Below are positions 28,192 through 37,198 of a stretch of DNA of 64,000 nucleotides, in pieces; positions within the stretch are counted from its first letter, which is position 1; the number at the start of each line of letters is the position of its first letter. Origin of the DNA: JAXMBN01 sp046349875. Its GTDB lineage: Bacteria; Planctomycetota; Planctomycetia; Pirellulales; Pirellulaceae. The notes beneath the pieces were generated by a model that was not told the DNA's origin, made no database searches, and worked only from the letters and a program-made list of their open reading frames with translations. Position numbers and translations under genes: made by a program. The stretch is taken from contig JAXMBN010000010.1 of the NCBI GenBank assembly GCA_046349875.1, forward strand, positions 1-64,000, in the 5' to 3' direction.

Positions 28192-31100
28192 CTATTCGTC
28201 TTGCATAAAGTCATCGAGCGAAGAAAGGGCTGAGTCGGTTGAGTCTTCATCGATCGATGACGATCCATCCGCTTGATCTTCTGCAATTTGATCGCCCACA
28301 GGAGAAATCAATTGCATGTTGGGAAGGATCTGTCGGAAGGCTTCATCGCGAGCCATATCGTTCGAAAGTCCCGATTCCGAAGAATCGATGGCGTCCTCAT
28401 CGATCGAATGATCGATCACACCGATTGCACCTTCACCTTCACCAAGCGATGAAGATCGCATGATCGATGCTACGGAGGCATTCACGTTCGAAGAACCTTC
28501 CCCTTCGCCACTTCCCGTTCCGGTCGAAGCGGCAACATTCGAGAAGGTCAACTCGGAAGGCTTCATTCGCAATTTGACCAGCTTCGATTCCCCTTCCACA
28601 CCCCGGATGTCGATGTTCCGACCTGAAATATTGACGATGCTTTGCACCAACTGATCGTTGCTCTTCTTGCCCACGATCGTTAATTGCTTCGCATCGGAAG
28701 ACATCGTGGCGGAGACTGTCTTAAAGTCTTTCCAATCGCCAGAACCTGTAGCCCAGGCCTGCGATTTTCCAGGAGACACGGCAACGGTTAGGCTGTGACC
28801 AACCGAGAACCCCATGAAGTCGCGAATATCAAAGTAATACGATTTCACATTGCCAACATTGAGAGTGTTGTTGACCGAATCACCATCCGTAGCCTTAGAC
28901 TGTACCGTGAGCGCAGTGGCCGCGTCTTGACGGAAGGGCAAGGAGCTAGGGGCTACCTGATAGGTTCCTGGTGCCAAGTTCGACACAACGAATGCATTGT
29001 TGACGACTTCAACCGATTTATTGACCGCTTGGCTCTGATAGTTGGTTCCCGCAAACTGCAATGTTCCATAGAACTCGGAATCTACAGCGGAAAAGGTAAC
29101 AACTCCTCCCACATTGCGAGGAATGAAGGACTGAACCGTTAGGTTGACGGTTGCGTTGGCGTTGAGACTCGTACCGTCGCTCAATACATAGGTAAACGTT
29201 GGTGTCCCTTCGTAGTTGTTATTGGGTGGCGTGTAGATGATCGACTTGCCATCGGATGCAATGGCCACGGTGCCTTGGCCCGATGCAGGTTGCGTCACCG
29301 ACGCAATGGTCAGGGTTTCTCCTGAATCCACCGTACTGTCGTTGGCGAGAACTTGGAGTACCGAGGTGGCATCGACTGAGTTGATAGTCAATGCATCATT
29401 GACTGCGGTAGGTGCGTCGTTGACAGCGGTCACGGTAAAAGTTGCCGTGCCCGTGGTGGTACCACCCAAGCTTCCCTTGAGTGTGTACTTCACGATATCG
29501 GTGCCAGCAAAGTTCGCCTTGGGAGCGTAATTAATTTTGTTGTCACTGGTCAAGCTAACCGTACCATTGGTAGCGGTGACTGCGGTCAACGACAACGTTT
29601 CACCACTCTGGCTTGGCGTATCATTGGCCATGACATTGAAGACGGCCGAGGCTGCATCTTCGGTAACCGTAAAGCTATCGGCAACGGCGGTTGGAGGCGG
29701 AGACTTCGATTTGACAGTGATGGTGACAGTAGCGGTGGCCGTAAGACTTCCATCGGTGATGGTATAGGTCAGTGTTTCGGTTCCGACGAAACCAGCTTTC
29801 GGTGAGTAGCTAATCGTATTGCCGCTAGAAGTGATCGTGGCTGTACCACCAGCCGACAGTGTTCCAATCGACGAAACGCGAATGGTCTCTCCTGTGTCTG
29901 GCCCGGTCGTGTCGTTCGTGAGAACGAGGATGGTGTTGCCAGTAGAATCTTGAACCACTTCAAACGTATCATTGACGGCTACAGGAGCATCATTCACCGC
30001 TTGGACGGTTACCGTAACGGTGGCCACTTGCGTAGCTCCGTCTTGGTTCGAGACGGTGTAGGTAAAGGTTTCCGATCCATTGAAGTTCGCAGCGGGACGG
30101 TAAGTAATGCTCTTTCCGCCTGAAGGAATGGTAATCGTTCCGCCGGCCGATCCCGTGGATACACTTTGAATCGTTAACACTGCCCCCGATCCCTGATTGA
30201 TCGTATCGTTGAGCAATGCATCGAGAGATGTGTTGGCCGCGTCTTCATTCACGCTGAAAGTGTCATTGGTCGCAACGAAGTTTTGGCCAATCGCCAATGC
30301 GACCGAACCAAAATTCACTTGACTGGTGGGAACTCCGTTGCTCAAACCATAAACCAAGAATTCGGTGCCGGTTCCATCAGCCGATTCGCTGTTAAACATG
30401 GCTTGTCCGACGGCTTTGGTTCGCATCGAAATTTCACCGAGAAGCTTCTGCCCCTCTCCGATCGGTGAAGTCGAATTGGAAACACCTCCAAACTCGTTGA
30501 TCACTCCCAGTGTGTTGGTGTCACCCAATGGTGAATTGGAATAGATCGTGCCGTGCGAGATCGGAGTAGTGCCCGTTACCTCGACCAGCGTTGAGTTGTA
30601 AAGAATGTCTGCAAAGGCCGCAAACACACCCGACGAAACCGTTCGTATATCTTCGACGAAGACTTGGAGCTTGAAGACTTGATTCACCGAAGCTGAGGTG
30701 ATGGCGTTGCCTGCAGCATCCACCAATTTCAAAATGAATCGTCCTTGCGCGGCGCTTCCAATCGTGATTGCGAAGGATTGGGTGCGCGAGTTACCAGCCT
30801 TGTCGGTCAGCACGATGTCGAAATTCTCAACCCCGGTCTGGGTGCTCGATGGAGTCCACTGCAATACCCCCATGGTTGCATTGATGGTCATTCCCGTGGG
30901 ACCATTCTGAATGGCATAGACCAGCCCACTTCCCTCTTCGGCATGGGAAATGTCAACATTGATGGCTGATGCTACATTGCCTGTCGTTGGAATGGTGTTC
31001 GTAGGCAACTGGGCAGGCTGCACATTGTCGTAGATGACTTGCAAACTTGGCGATGCAGTACTGACCTTGCCACCAACCGTTTGAGTTGCCGTCAACGTAT

Positions 31101-32907
31101 AGGTGCCGGCTCCGAGTGCGGCGATATTGTTGGTGGTGATGGTTGTCGTCGTGCCGGATGCGGTCGCTGATCCCACGACCGTCGAACCATTGCGAAGTTC
31201 GACCAATGCACCGCTCACCGTGCCCGAAATGACGAAGCTAAGTGAGCCAGCATTGGTGGTGTTATCGGTGTCGCTCGAACCAGTATCGCTGGCCGCTTGT
31301 AGATCGACTCCCGTTGGAGCAGCTGGCGCAGGAACGACCGAAATCGTTTGCGTATCAAAGGTGTCGACCGTGTCGGCACTCGTCGAAGCGCGAACACCCA
31401 CGGTAGCGGTCATGGTTCCCGTGTATCCCGTGTTGGGAGTGAGGGTCACTTGACCTGTGCTGTGATCGACGTTGACCGAGTATTGCGATCCTGTAGGTAC
31501 CGTGGCGTCGTAATAGACCGGGTCACCTTCGACATCCTGCGATGTCAATTGGATCGTCACGGGAGAGCCAGGTCCCACGTTGGGAATGGTTATGTCATTC
31601 AAGAAGGGAGCGCTGTTCTTGTTGTCGGCAGCAACCGTCACGGTAAACGATTGTTGTACCGAGTTTCCTTCCGAATCCGAAACCGTCACCGTGATAGTTG
31701 CGGTTCCTGTTTGGCTGCCAACGGCCTTCAGGCGAATCAAACCGTTTTCGGTATCGCTAATAATCGAGGCCGAAGTGATCGTGATATTGTTGGTGGGTTT
31801 GTTGTTGGAACTCGAGGTTGATGTGCGCGAGATTCCTTGTCGGACCGCTTCACCTTCTACCAATTGTCCGAAGACCGAATGATTGAAGTCTAGATTTCGC
31901 TGAGCTCCTTCTGTGATGAAGAACTGCGAATCGTTGGTATCGTCGCTCGATTTAGCGTAAGACAGGACACCGGTGCGGTTGTGCTGAAGATCGATGTCGA
32001 ATTGATCGTCAAAATCACCCAATGAAGATCCACCCGAACCTGTTCCTGTTGGATCGCCCGCTTGAATGACGAAATTATCGATCACGCGGTGGAAGGTAAC
32101 TTGGTTGGTGGCTGTCTTGTTGTAGAAACCGGATTGAGCCAATTGAATAATGCGACTGGTAGCTCGCGTAGCTTCGCTTTCAAACAACTCGAAAACCATG
32201 TCCCCATAGCCTTCGGTGCTCAATACCAAGCTGCGGTTTCCGTTGAGGACTTCGGCAGCAATCAGCGAAGGGTTGCTGCTGGAAACGCTGATCGTTAGTG
32301 GATTACCATTGGGATCATAGGCATCCACTGGAATGTGAAGTGGAGATCCGATGGCAACCGTTTGGTTGCCAATGGTTTCAAACGAAGGAGTGCTCGACTT
32401 GGGAATGGCAATTCCCGATAACGTTGAAAGCTGAGCGAGAGTTTGAACACCCGTCGCTCTCGATCCATTTTGGAATTCCCAGGTTGGCATCGTGGTAATG
32501 CCTTCCGAGGTTCCTACGGAGTTGAAGGAATGGTCGGGATTGGTTACTTCCACGAAGGGCAGGAACTTAGCCCCATCTTGAAAGAGAGCCTTTTGCGAGG
32601 TGGTCGCCGCGTGCCAGTCGGCACCGAAGAACTGAATGCCGGCGTCTTTGAGGGCTTTGGCAAAGGCCACCAAATCGTCTTGAGCTTCCCCTTCGCCCAC
32701 GCTCTGAACGGTCATCGGGGTAGAGCCAGAACCGGCAGATGGGTTGGAAAGGGCCGAGAAAAGGTCCCCTGCCATCAATTCCCGTCGCTCGAGCGGTTCG
32801 AATCGAATCGGCCTTCCCACTTTGGCTGGTTCTGAGTTCGTTTGAAGCCAAGATCGGAAAAGGGACCTAGCCATCGTACGAAGGAGGGAACGGCGACGTT
32901 TCGACAT
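28192..32907 (-). CDS. Giant surface protein: Trx-like, cyclophilin, cohesin-like and cadherin-like domains
   Basis: A 1,571-residue exported protein. The N-terminus is basic and carries the planctomycete surface motif FEPLERRELMAGD near residues 36-48. Residues 75-175 look like a thioredoxin fold (IQFFGADWHAATTSQK, MPTWEF) but without its CxxC. Residues 222-385 are a cyclophilin-type peptidyl-prolyl isomerase with VTFHRVIDNFVIQAGDPTG, SQFFIT and FGQLVEGE. Ig-like regions follow, then a cohesin-like domain at 720-873 and four tandem cadherin-like repeats of about 105 residues from 875 onward, each with a phrase such as AVNDTF and NDT. The last 300 residues are Ser/Glu-rich and acidic. ATG 32907 (MSKRRRSLLR) is preferred to a start ten codons earlier. 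It probably folds or displays proteins at the cell surface; that is inference. Confidence 0.88.
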   Translation of the reverse strand: MSKRRRSLLRTMARSLFRSWLQTNSEPAKVGRPIRFEPLERRELMAGDLFSALSNPSAGSGSTPMTVQSVGEGEAQDDLVAFAKALKDAGIQFFGADWHAATTSQKALFQDGAKFLPFVEVTNPDHSFNSVGTSEGITTMPTWEFQNGSRATGVQTLAQLSTLSGIAIPKSSTPSFETIGNQTVAIGSPLHIPVDAYDPNGNPLTISVSSSNPSLIAAEVLNGNRSLVLSTEGYGDMVFELFESEATRATSRIIQLAQSGFYNKTATNQVTFHRVIDNFVIQAGDPTGTGSGGSSLGDFDDQFDIDLQHNRTGVLSYAKSSDDTNDSQFFITEGAQRNLDFNHSVFGQLVEGEAVRQGISRTSTSSSNNKPTNNITITSASIISDTENGLIRLKAVGSQTGTATITVTVSDSEGNSVQQSFTVTVAADNKNSAPFLNDITIPNVGPGSPVTIQLTSQDVEGDPVYYDATVPTGSQYSVNVDHSTGQVTLTPNTGYTGTMTATVGVRASTSADTVDTFDTQTISVVPAPAAPTGVDLQAASDTGSSDTDNTTNAGSLSFVISGTVSGALVELRNGSTVVGSATASGTTTTITTNNIAALGAGTYTLTATQTVGGKVSTASPSLQVIYDNVQPAQLPTNTIPTTGNVASAINVDISHAEEGSGLVYAIQNGPTGMTINATMGVLQWTPSSTQTGVENFDIVLTDKAGNSRTQSFAITIGSAAQGRFILKLVDAAGNAITSASVNQVFKLQVFVEDIRTVSSGVFAAFADILYNSTLVEVTGTTPISHGTIYSNSPLGDTNTLGVINEFGGVSNSTSPIGEGQKLLGEISMRTKAVGQAMFNSESADGTGTEFLVYGLSNGVPTSQVNFGSVALAIGQNFVATNDTFSVNEDAANTSLDALLNDTINQGSGAVLTIQSVSTGSAGGTITIPSGGKSITYRPAANFNGSETFTYTVSNQDGATQVATVTVTVQAVNDAPVAVNDTFEVVQDSTGNTILVLTNDTTGPDTGETIRVSSIGTLSAGGTATITSSGNTISYSPKAGFVGTETLTYTITDGSLTATATVTITVKSKSPPPTAVADSFTVTEDAASAVFNVMANDTPSQSGETLSLTAVTATNGTVSLTSDNKINYAPKANFAGTDIVKYTLKGSLGGTTTGTATFTVTAVNDAPTAVNDALTINSVDATSVLQVLANDSTVDSGETLTIASVTQPASGQGTVAIASDGKSIIYTPPNNNYEGTPTFTYVLSDGTSLNANATVNLTVQSFIPRNVGGVVTFSAVDSEFYGTLQFAGTNYQSQAVNKSVEVVNNAFVVSNLAPGTYQVAPSSLPFRQDAATALTVQSKATDGDSVNNTLNVGNVKSYYFDIRDFMGFSVGHSLTVAVSPGKSQAWATGSGDWKDFKTVSATMSSDAKQLTIVGKKSNDQLVQSIVNISGRNIDIRGVEGESKLVKLRMKPSELTFSNVAASTGTGSGEGEGSSNVNASVASIMRSSSLGEGEGAIGVIDHSIDEDAIDSSESGLSNDMARDEAFRQILPNMQLISPVGDQIAEDQADGSSSIDEDSTDSALSSLDDFMQDE

Positions 32908-33268
32908 ACCTTTGTTACCCTGTGAAGTTTCAACCAAACCTACTCGAAGCCCGCAAAGTCGGGCCTATTCATCCAGCTTATCTGGCGTGCTCTTTGAACC
33001 AAGTTCGAAAAAACGGAACTCCAAGCATCTCTTTCCTTGGAGGCCGTTCAGGCTGGAACATTCCGCAAGACCCGAAAAATCCTGCAAAATCTCAGGAAGA
33101 GCAGGAGTCCGTTCACCCCTATAAACGCTGGCATATTTCTACGTAGGACGAAAACTTGAGCAATTAGTTTCCTCGTTTTGAAAAAACTTCATTTTTTCTG
33201 GAGGATTGCTCGCTTCGATCGATAACCTGACATTTCAGTAACAAAATCTTCTAGTCGAGACCGCCAAT
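32908..33268. other. Divergent intergenic region
   Basis: About 360 bases between the giant gene (minus) and the SGNH hydrolase gene (plus). It should contain the promoters of both. I see no gene, no strong repeat and no clear promoter consensus. It has an AT-rich part at 33170-33200 shortly before the plus-strand gene. Confidence 0.55.
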
Positions 33269-34060
33269 ATGGCACCGAGTCGTTTTCATCGAATCCTAGG
33301 ATTGCTCGCGATCTTTTTGGTCTTGTTAGTGGCCTATGGCTATTGGCGTTCTTCCCAGGATTCGACAACGGCATCCAATATCGATACGGCAAACCGTTCC
33401 GCGTCGGGTACACCGTCCGCAGTCGTCGAAGATGCGGACATGAACATTCTCTATTTGGGAAACAGCCACACCGGTTTTCATGATCTTCCTGGGACCATTG
33501 AAAAGCTCCTTCGGTTTCGTAAACCGGAGCGTACGATCGGAACGCACATGGTCATGATCTCCCATCTTGAAGATGCCTATCACAACTCTCATGTGATGCA
33601 GGTTATCGATTCGCGCCCTTGGAATTGTGTTGTCCTTCAGGCTCAGAAGGTTAGCATGAGTGGCAAGTTCATTTATTCCAATCAAGAAGGTATTGAGATC
33701 GCAAGAAGAGTGCGCGAGCGTGGGGCGAAGGTCTTCTTCTTTTCGGAATGGGCTAGAGAAGGGGTTGAAGGAGAGCGCGAACGAACGGAACGGATCTATG
33801 CCGAGATGAGCGATGCATCGGGTGCAACTTTGATCCCTGTCGGGCAAGTCTGGGAGCGGGTTCATTCCGAAACACCAGAGTTGCGCCTTCATGCCGACGA
33901 CGGCAATCATCAAAGCGGGCTAGGGGCACTCCTGACTGCGATCACGATCGCGTCGTATATCGAAGACGTCGATTCCAAGGAATGGACGAACTATCGCGAG
34001 CCCGGTATCGCGGTCGCGCAGCTTCAACAGTTCTGTCGATTAGCACGACCGCTTCCATAA
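33269..34060 (+). CDS. Membrane-anchored SGNH-hydrolase-like protein
   Basis: A 263-residue protein. Residues 8-25 form one hydrophobic helix (ILGLLAIFLVLLVAYGYW) that acts as signal anchor. A Ser/Thr-rich linker follows. The SGNH fold starts at MNILYLGNSHTGFH, with the block I Ser in GNSHT. VVLQAQKVS marks a middle block. The end block LHADDGNHQSGLGALL supplies the Asp and His of the catalytic pair. Such enzymes cleave esters on sugars or lipids; the substrate is unknown. It converges with rtcB. Confidence 0.82.
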   Translation: MAPSRFHRILGLLAIFLVLLVAYGYWRSSQDSTTASNIDTANRSASGTPSAVVEDADMNILYLGNSHTGFHDLPGTIEKLLRFRKPERTIGTHMVMISHLEDAYHNSHVMQVIDSRPWNCVVLQAQKVSMSGKFIYSNQEGIEIARRVRERGAKVFFFSEWAREGVEGERERTERIYAEMSDASGATLIPVGQVWERVHSETPELRLHADDGNHQSGLGALLTAITIASYIEDVDSKEWTNYREPGIAVAQLQQFCRLARPLP

Positions 34061-34075
34061 CCGTATTCTGGCACG

Positions 34076-35470
34076 CTAGTCTTCAGCGGGACTCCCATCC
34101 TCGCACATTTTGACGATCTTGGGATCGAAGCGAGCTACGATCTCAACGAGATCTTCTTGGGAAGCCATCACCGCATGGATATCTTTGTAAGCTCCTGGGG
34201 ATTCGTCAGCTCCGGCAGATATCACTCGAACGCCTTTGGTTTCCAGTTCATTGCGAACCGCCTTCCATTGGTATTGATCGCGCGCCGCCTTCCGGCTCAT
34301 CGCGCGTCCGGCACCATGGGATGCGGATCGCAAACTGGAAGCGTTACCTTTACCGCGGACCACAAAACCAGGGGCCGACATCGAGCCTGGTATCATTCCC
34401 AATTGACCTTGGCCAGCCGGGGTTGCTCCTTTGCGATGCACGATGAGCTCCTTGCCTCCGTGCTCTTCTTTCCAAGCGAAGTTATGATGGTTCTCGACTC
34501 CGGAAACGATCCTTGCCCCGAGGAGCTTGGAGACATTGCGATGAATCACATCGTGGTTGGCAGCGGCATAGTCTCCCATCAAGTTCATGGCGAGCCAATA
34601 TTCTTGGCCAGCCTGCGTGTCCAGATCGAGCCATGCAAGGTAACCGAAGTCTTCCGATAAGTGCTTGGGGAGTTGCCCGCGAGCAATAGCGCTATAGGTT
34701 GAACAGACACTCGCACCAGCACCGCGGCTTCCACTATGGCTAAGCAACGCGACGTAGGTGCCGGCCGCAAGTCCAAGTTCCGCGTCGTCATGCTTTAGCG
34801 TGAGCGTTCCAAACTCGACAAAGTGATTTCCTGATCCGCTTGAACCGAGTTGTTTTCTGGCGATGTCTTTCTTTTCGCGAGTAATCTTCGTAAAGGACCA
34901 ATCTTGGTCCATCACGGGATGGTCCTGAGGCTTCTCATGTGCAGATCCAATTCCAAATCGTGTTCCACGTTGCAGTGCATCTTCAAAACGATGTGGGTTC
35001 TTCGTTAGTTGCGGCAATTCCGTATCGAGTACGGAGAGTTTCATACGACATCCAATATCCACACCAACAGCGTACGGAATCACCACTCCTTCGGTCGCAA
35101 GCACGCCACCGATGGGAAGCCCATAACCCACGTGAGCATCCGGCATAAGCGCAGCACCAACCGCGTGCGGCAACGAACATGCCTTGCGCATTTGAGCATG
35201 TGCTGCGATGTCGATATCTTCGCCCCAAGTCCGGTAATCGATGGGTTCCTGACGCGAAGGTCCACGCTGCATTTCCAAGAGTTTGCTGGCGAGTTGTCCC
35301 CAGCTTGAATCTTCTACATAAGCCTGTGGATTTTGCGCAACCCTTTGCATCGTCCCCTTCAGATCCTTGCTCCGAAATCCTTGTTGAGACGTCATGCGTT
35401 GAATCGTCGCGATAGCATCGGGGACACAATATGCGGGGATTCCAAGCTTTTCCAATTGTCTCGCGTTCAT
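34076..35470 (-). CDS. RtcB-family RNA ligase
   Basis: A 464-residue protein of the RtcB family, which joins RNA 2',3'-cyclic phosphate or 3'-phosphate ends to 5'-OH ends using GTP and Mn2+. Recognisable blocks are LMPDAHVGYGLPIGGVLAT, VGVDIGCRM with the metal-binding Cys, GSGNHFVEFG, LLSHSGSRG, VHRKGATPAGQGQLGMIPGS with the histidine that is guanylylated, and SASHGAGRAMSRKAA. The N-terminus is longer than in classic RtcB. ATG 35470 (MNARQLEKLGIP) is chosen over a start 17 codons earlier. No archease gene is seen beside it. Confidence 0.92.
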   Translation of the reverse strand: MNARQLEKLGIPAYCVPDAIATIQRMTSQQGFRSKDLKGTMQRVAQNPQAYVEDSSWGQLASKLLEMQRGPSRQEPIDYRTWGEDIDIAAHAQMRKACSLPHAVGAALMPDAHVGYGLPIGGVLATEGVVIPYAVGVDIGCRMKLSVLDTELPQLTKNPHRFEDALQRGTRFGIGSAHEKPQDHPVMDQDWSFTKITREKKDIARKQLGSSGSGNHFVEFGTLTLKHDDAELGLAAGTYVALLSHSGSRGAGASVCSTYSAIARGQLPKHLSEDFGYLAWLDLDTQAGQEYWLAMNLMGDYAAANHDVIHRNVSKLLGARIVSGVENHHNFAWKEEHGGKELIVHRKGATPAGQGQLGMIPGSMSAPGFVVRGKGNASSLRSASHGAGRAMSRKAARDQYQWKAVRNELETKGVRVISAGADESPGAYKDIHAVMASQEDLVEIVARFDPKIVKMCEDGSPAED

Positions 35471-35619
35471 TCTGAATCTCGTTCCTCGTTCGATTGTTTC
35501 ATACCGTTGGATCAGGGACAACGGAAATGCCCTCCAGGTTCATGACACCAACCATTCTCAGGTCGCGTCCTATAAAACCTCGAACCTTTCGTCTTGAACG
35601 ATGTAGCTGATAGACACAT

Positions 35620-36759
35620 TCAGCGAAAGTCGACTCCATAGCGCCCGTTGATCTCCTCGACTGGAAGTTTAGGTTTAGAGCGTTGGGGTTGATCGACCGC
35701 ATACCATTGATTCCCTTCAAACCGAAAGGTCTCGGGGGCCGTGCCGGCTCCCACATTGCAATCCAGCGAGACTTGTTCTCTTCGAAAAAGAACTTTGTTG
35801 TTCTTGAACACTCCGTTTCTCGAGGGCACGAAGGGACTGGAATTGGTTTCCTGCAAAATGCGCACGATCCACTTTTGCGGATAGTGAATGGTATTGTCTT
35901 CGACGACGGCACCATCCACACCAACGAATGCGACGGCGCACAGTCCTCCTTGCAATTGGCAGTTGCGAACGAGGACATCTTTGGCTTCGTAATGGATCCC
36001 TTGAGGCCGAAAGAAGGGAAGCCCCGTGGAGCCTCCAATGTTGATGAGTCGTTCACCGGCATCGTGCAATTGGCAATCTTGCATCTTGATGTCGCTGCTT
36101 CCACCTTTGGCCTGTATGCCCGCAGGAGGAGAGTATCCTTCTTTGCCTTGAAGCTGGCACTGTTCAATAAGGACGTGATGACAGCCCACCAAATCGATTC
36201 CCTGTCCGGCCCAACCCGAAAGCGAACAGTGCTGGATCTTGAGTTGTTCGATTCCAGAGGCTTTTATGCCATCGCAATTCCCTTTAGGACCAATGTTCTC
36301 GATCGTAAGATGCTCGAGAATGATGGAATGAGGTGGAGTCGAAGAGGGACCGCCATCGTCAAGATTGAGACCATTTTGAGATTGGCCGGTTATCTTCAAG
36401 CCATCCAAGTGAAGATGGGAGCATTTGGAGAAATGAAACGCAACCTTTCCACCTGTGAAACTCGGTGGCCTCGCCTGATCGGCAGCGCGAATGGTGAGGC
36501 GATCCACGTTCGTGATATACCAATCACTACCATACTCGCCGTTGGCAAGAACCAATGTCGTACTAGGTTGAAGCTCGCGAAGTGCCTTGGCAAGTTCTTC
36601 GCGATTGGCAAGGTGCCTCAGCGATTGGGCGAAGGCCATCGGACTTGCCACGAAAAAGGCCGTAACTCCGGTGGTTACCATCGCCAATAACCAGTCGAAC
36701 GCGCAATAGTTGAACTTGCTTGTTCGGGGCCATCTTAGGGCAGCAATCATTGAACGCAT
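35620..36759 (-). CDS. Exported right-handed parallel beta-helix protein
   Basis: A 379-residue protein. Start ATG 36759 is supported by GAGAGG about 9 bases before it. Residues 20-45 carry a hydrophobic signal (FDWLLAMVTTGVTAFFVASP). The chain then shows repeated short rungs such as LHLDGLKITGQSQNGLNLDD, LTIENIGPKGNCDGIKASG, LKIQHCSLSGWAGQGIDLVG and VLIEQCQLQG, typical of parallel beta-helices of the pectate-lyase/chondroitinase B kind. It probably binds or cleaves polysaccharides outside the cell. Catalytic residues cannot be assigned. It precedes rtcB on the same strand by about 150 bases but is functionally unlike it. Confidence 0.83.
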   Translation of the reverse strand: MRSMIAALRWPRTSKFNYCAFDWLLAMVTTGVTAFFVASPMAFAQSLRHLANREELAKALRELQPSTTLVLANGEYGSDWYITNVDRLTIRAADQARPPSFTGGKVAFHFSKCSHLHLDGLKITGQSQNGLNLDDGGPSSTPPHSIILEHLTIENIGPKGNCDGIKASGIEQLKIQHCSLSGWAGQGIDLVGCHHVLIEQCQLQGKEGYSPPAGIQAKGGSSDIKMQDCQLHDAGERLINIGGSTGLPFFRPQGIHYEAKDVLVRNCQLQGGLCAVAFVGVDGAVVEDNTIHYPQKWIVRILQETNSSPFVPSRNGVFKNNKVLFRREQVSLDCNVGAGTAPETFRFEGNQWYAVDQPQRSKPKLPVEEINGRYGVDFR

Positions 36760-36926
36760 AGAAAGCCTCTCGTATCCCTCAACGCCAGCGATCATCGCCT
36801 CGCGATCGATCGCTCGAAGAATGAAGCACGCGATCCAAGTCGCGGTTGCATCGATTGTATTGCGATGGTGATACGAATTGCCATTCTCAAGCGGTCGGGC
36901 ATTCGAAGTTATCAACCATCCAATAA

Positions 36927-36963
36927 AAAACGCCGCATGAATGACGAGTCATCGCATGCGGCG
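36927..36963 (-). terminator. Intrinsic terminator after tRNA-Ser
   Basis: On the minus strand, a stem AACGCCGCATG with its complement CATGCGGCGTT and an inner small stem is followed by TTTTTT. It lies about 30 bases after the tRNA-Ser gene. A second small hairpin (GAGAGC AGG GCTCTC, 36973-36987) lies between the two. Confidence 0.8.
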
Positions 36964-36990
36964 TTGATTGAAGAGAGCAGGGCTCTCAAG

Positions 36991-37072
36991 CGGAGGGCAC
37001 GGGACTCGAACCCGCAACCCCTTACGGGGCACTTCATTTCCAATGAAGCCGCTAGCCATTCGCTTACCCTCC
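36991..37072 (-). tRNA. tRNA-Ser (anticodon GGA)
   Basis: The minus strand reads GGAGGGTAAGCGAATGGCTA for acceptor and D arm. The anticodon arm is CTTCATTGGAAATGAAG with GGA in the loop. A class II variable arm (GCCCCGTAAGGGGT) and the T arm GCGGGTTCGAGTCCCGT follow, and GCCCTCC closes the acceptor stem. The long variable arm fits serine. No CCA is encoded. It follows the CCA-adding enzyme gene by about 125 bases on the same strand. Confidence 0.95.
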
Positions 37073-37198
37073 GGAGGCAGCCAGCGGAAATACGAGGTTT
37101 CCCTCGTTTTCGAAGACGTAGAAGCATAGCCGACAATCGACGTCTCGCAAAGATCGTCCAACTATTTTTGAAGTCGCCTCCTCTTCTTTTTGCCGAAA

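Noticed and set aside
28038..28286. Minus-strand 82-codon frame overlapping the end of the giant gene
   Set aside because: It overlaps the giant gene in another frame and lacks a ribosome binding site.
35683..36690. Plus-strand open frame of 335 codons opposite the beta-helix gene
   Set aside because: The minus frame has beta-helix rungs and a good start; the plus frame is a shadow.
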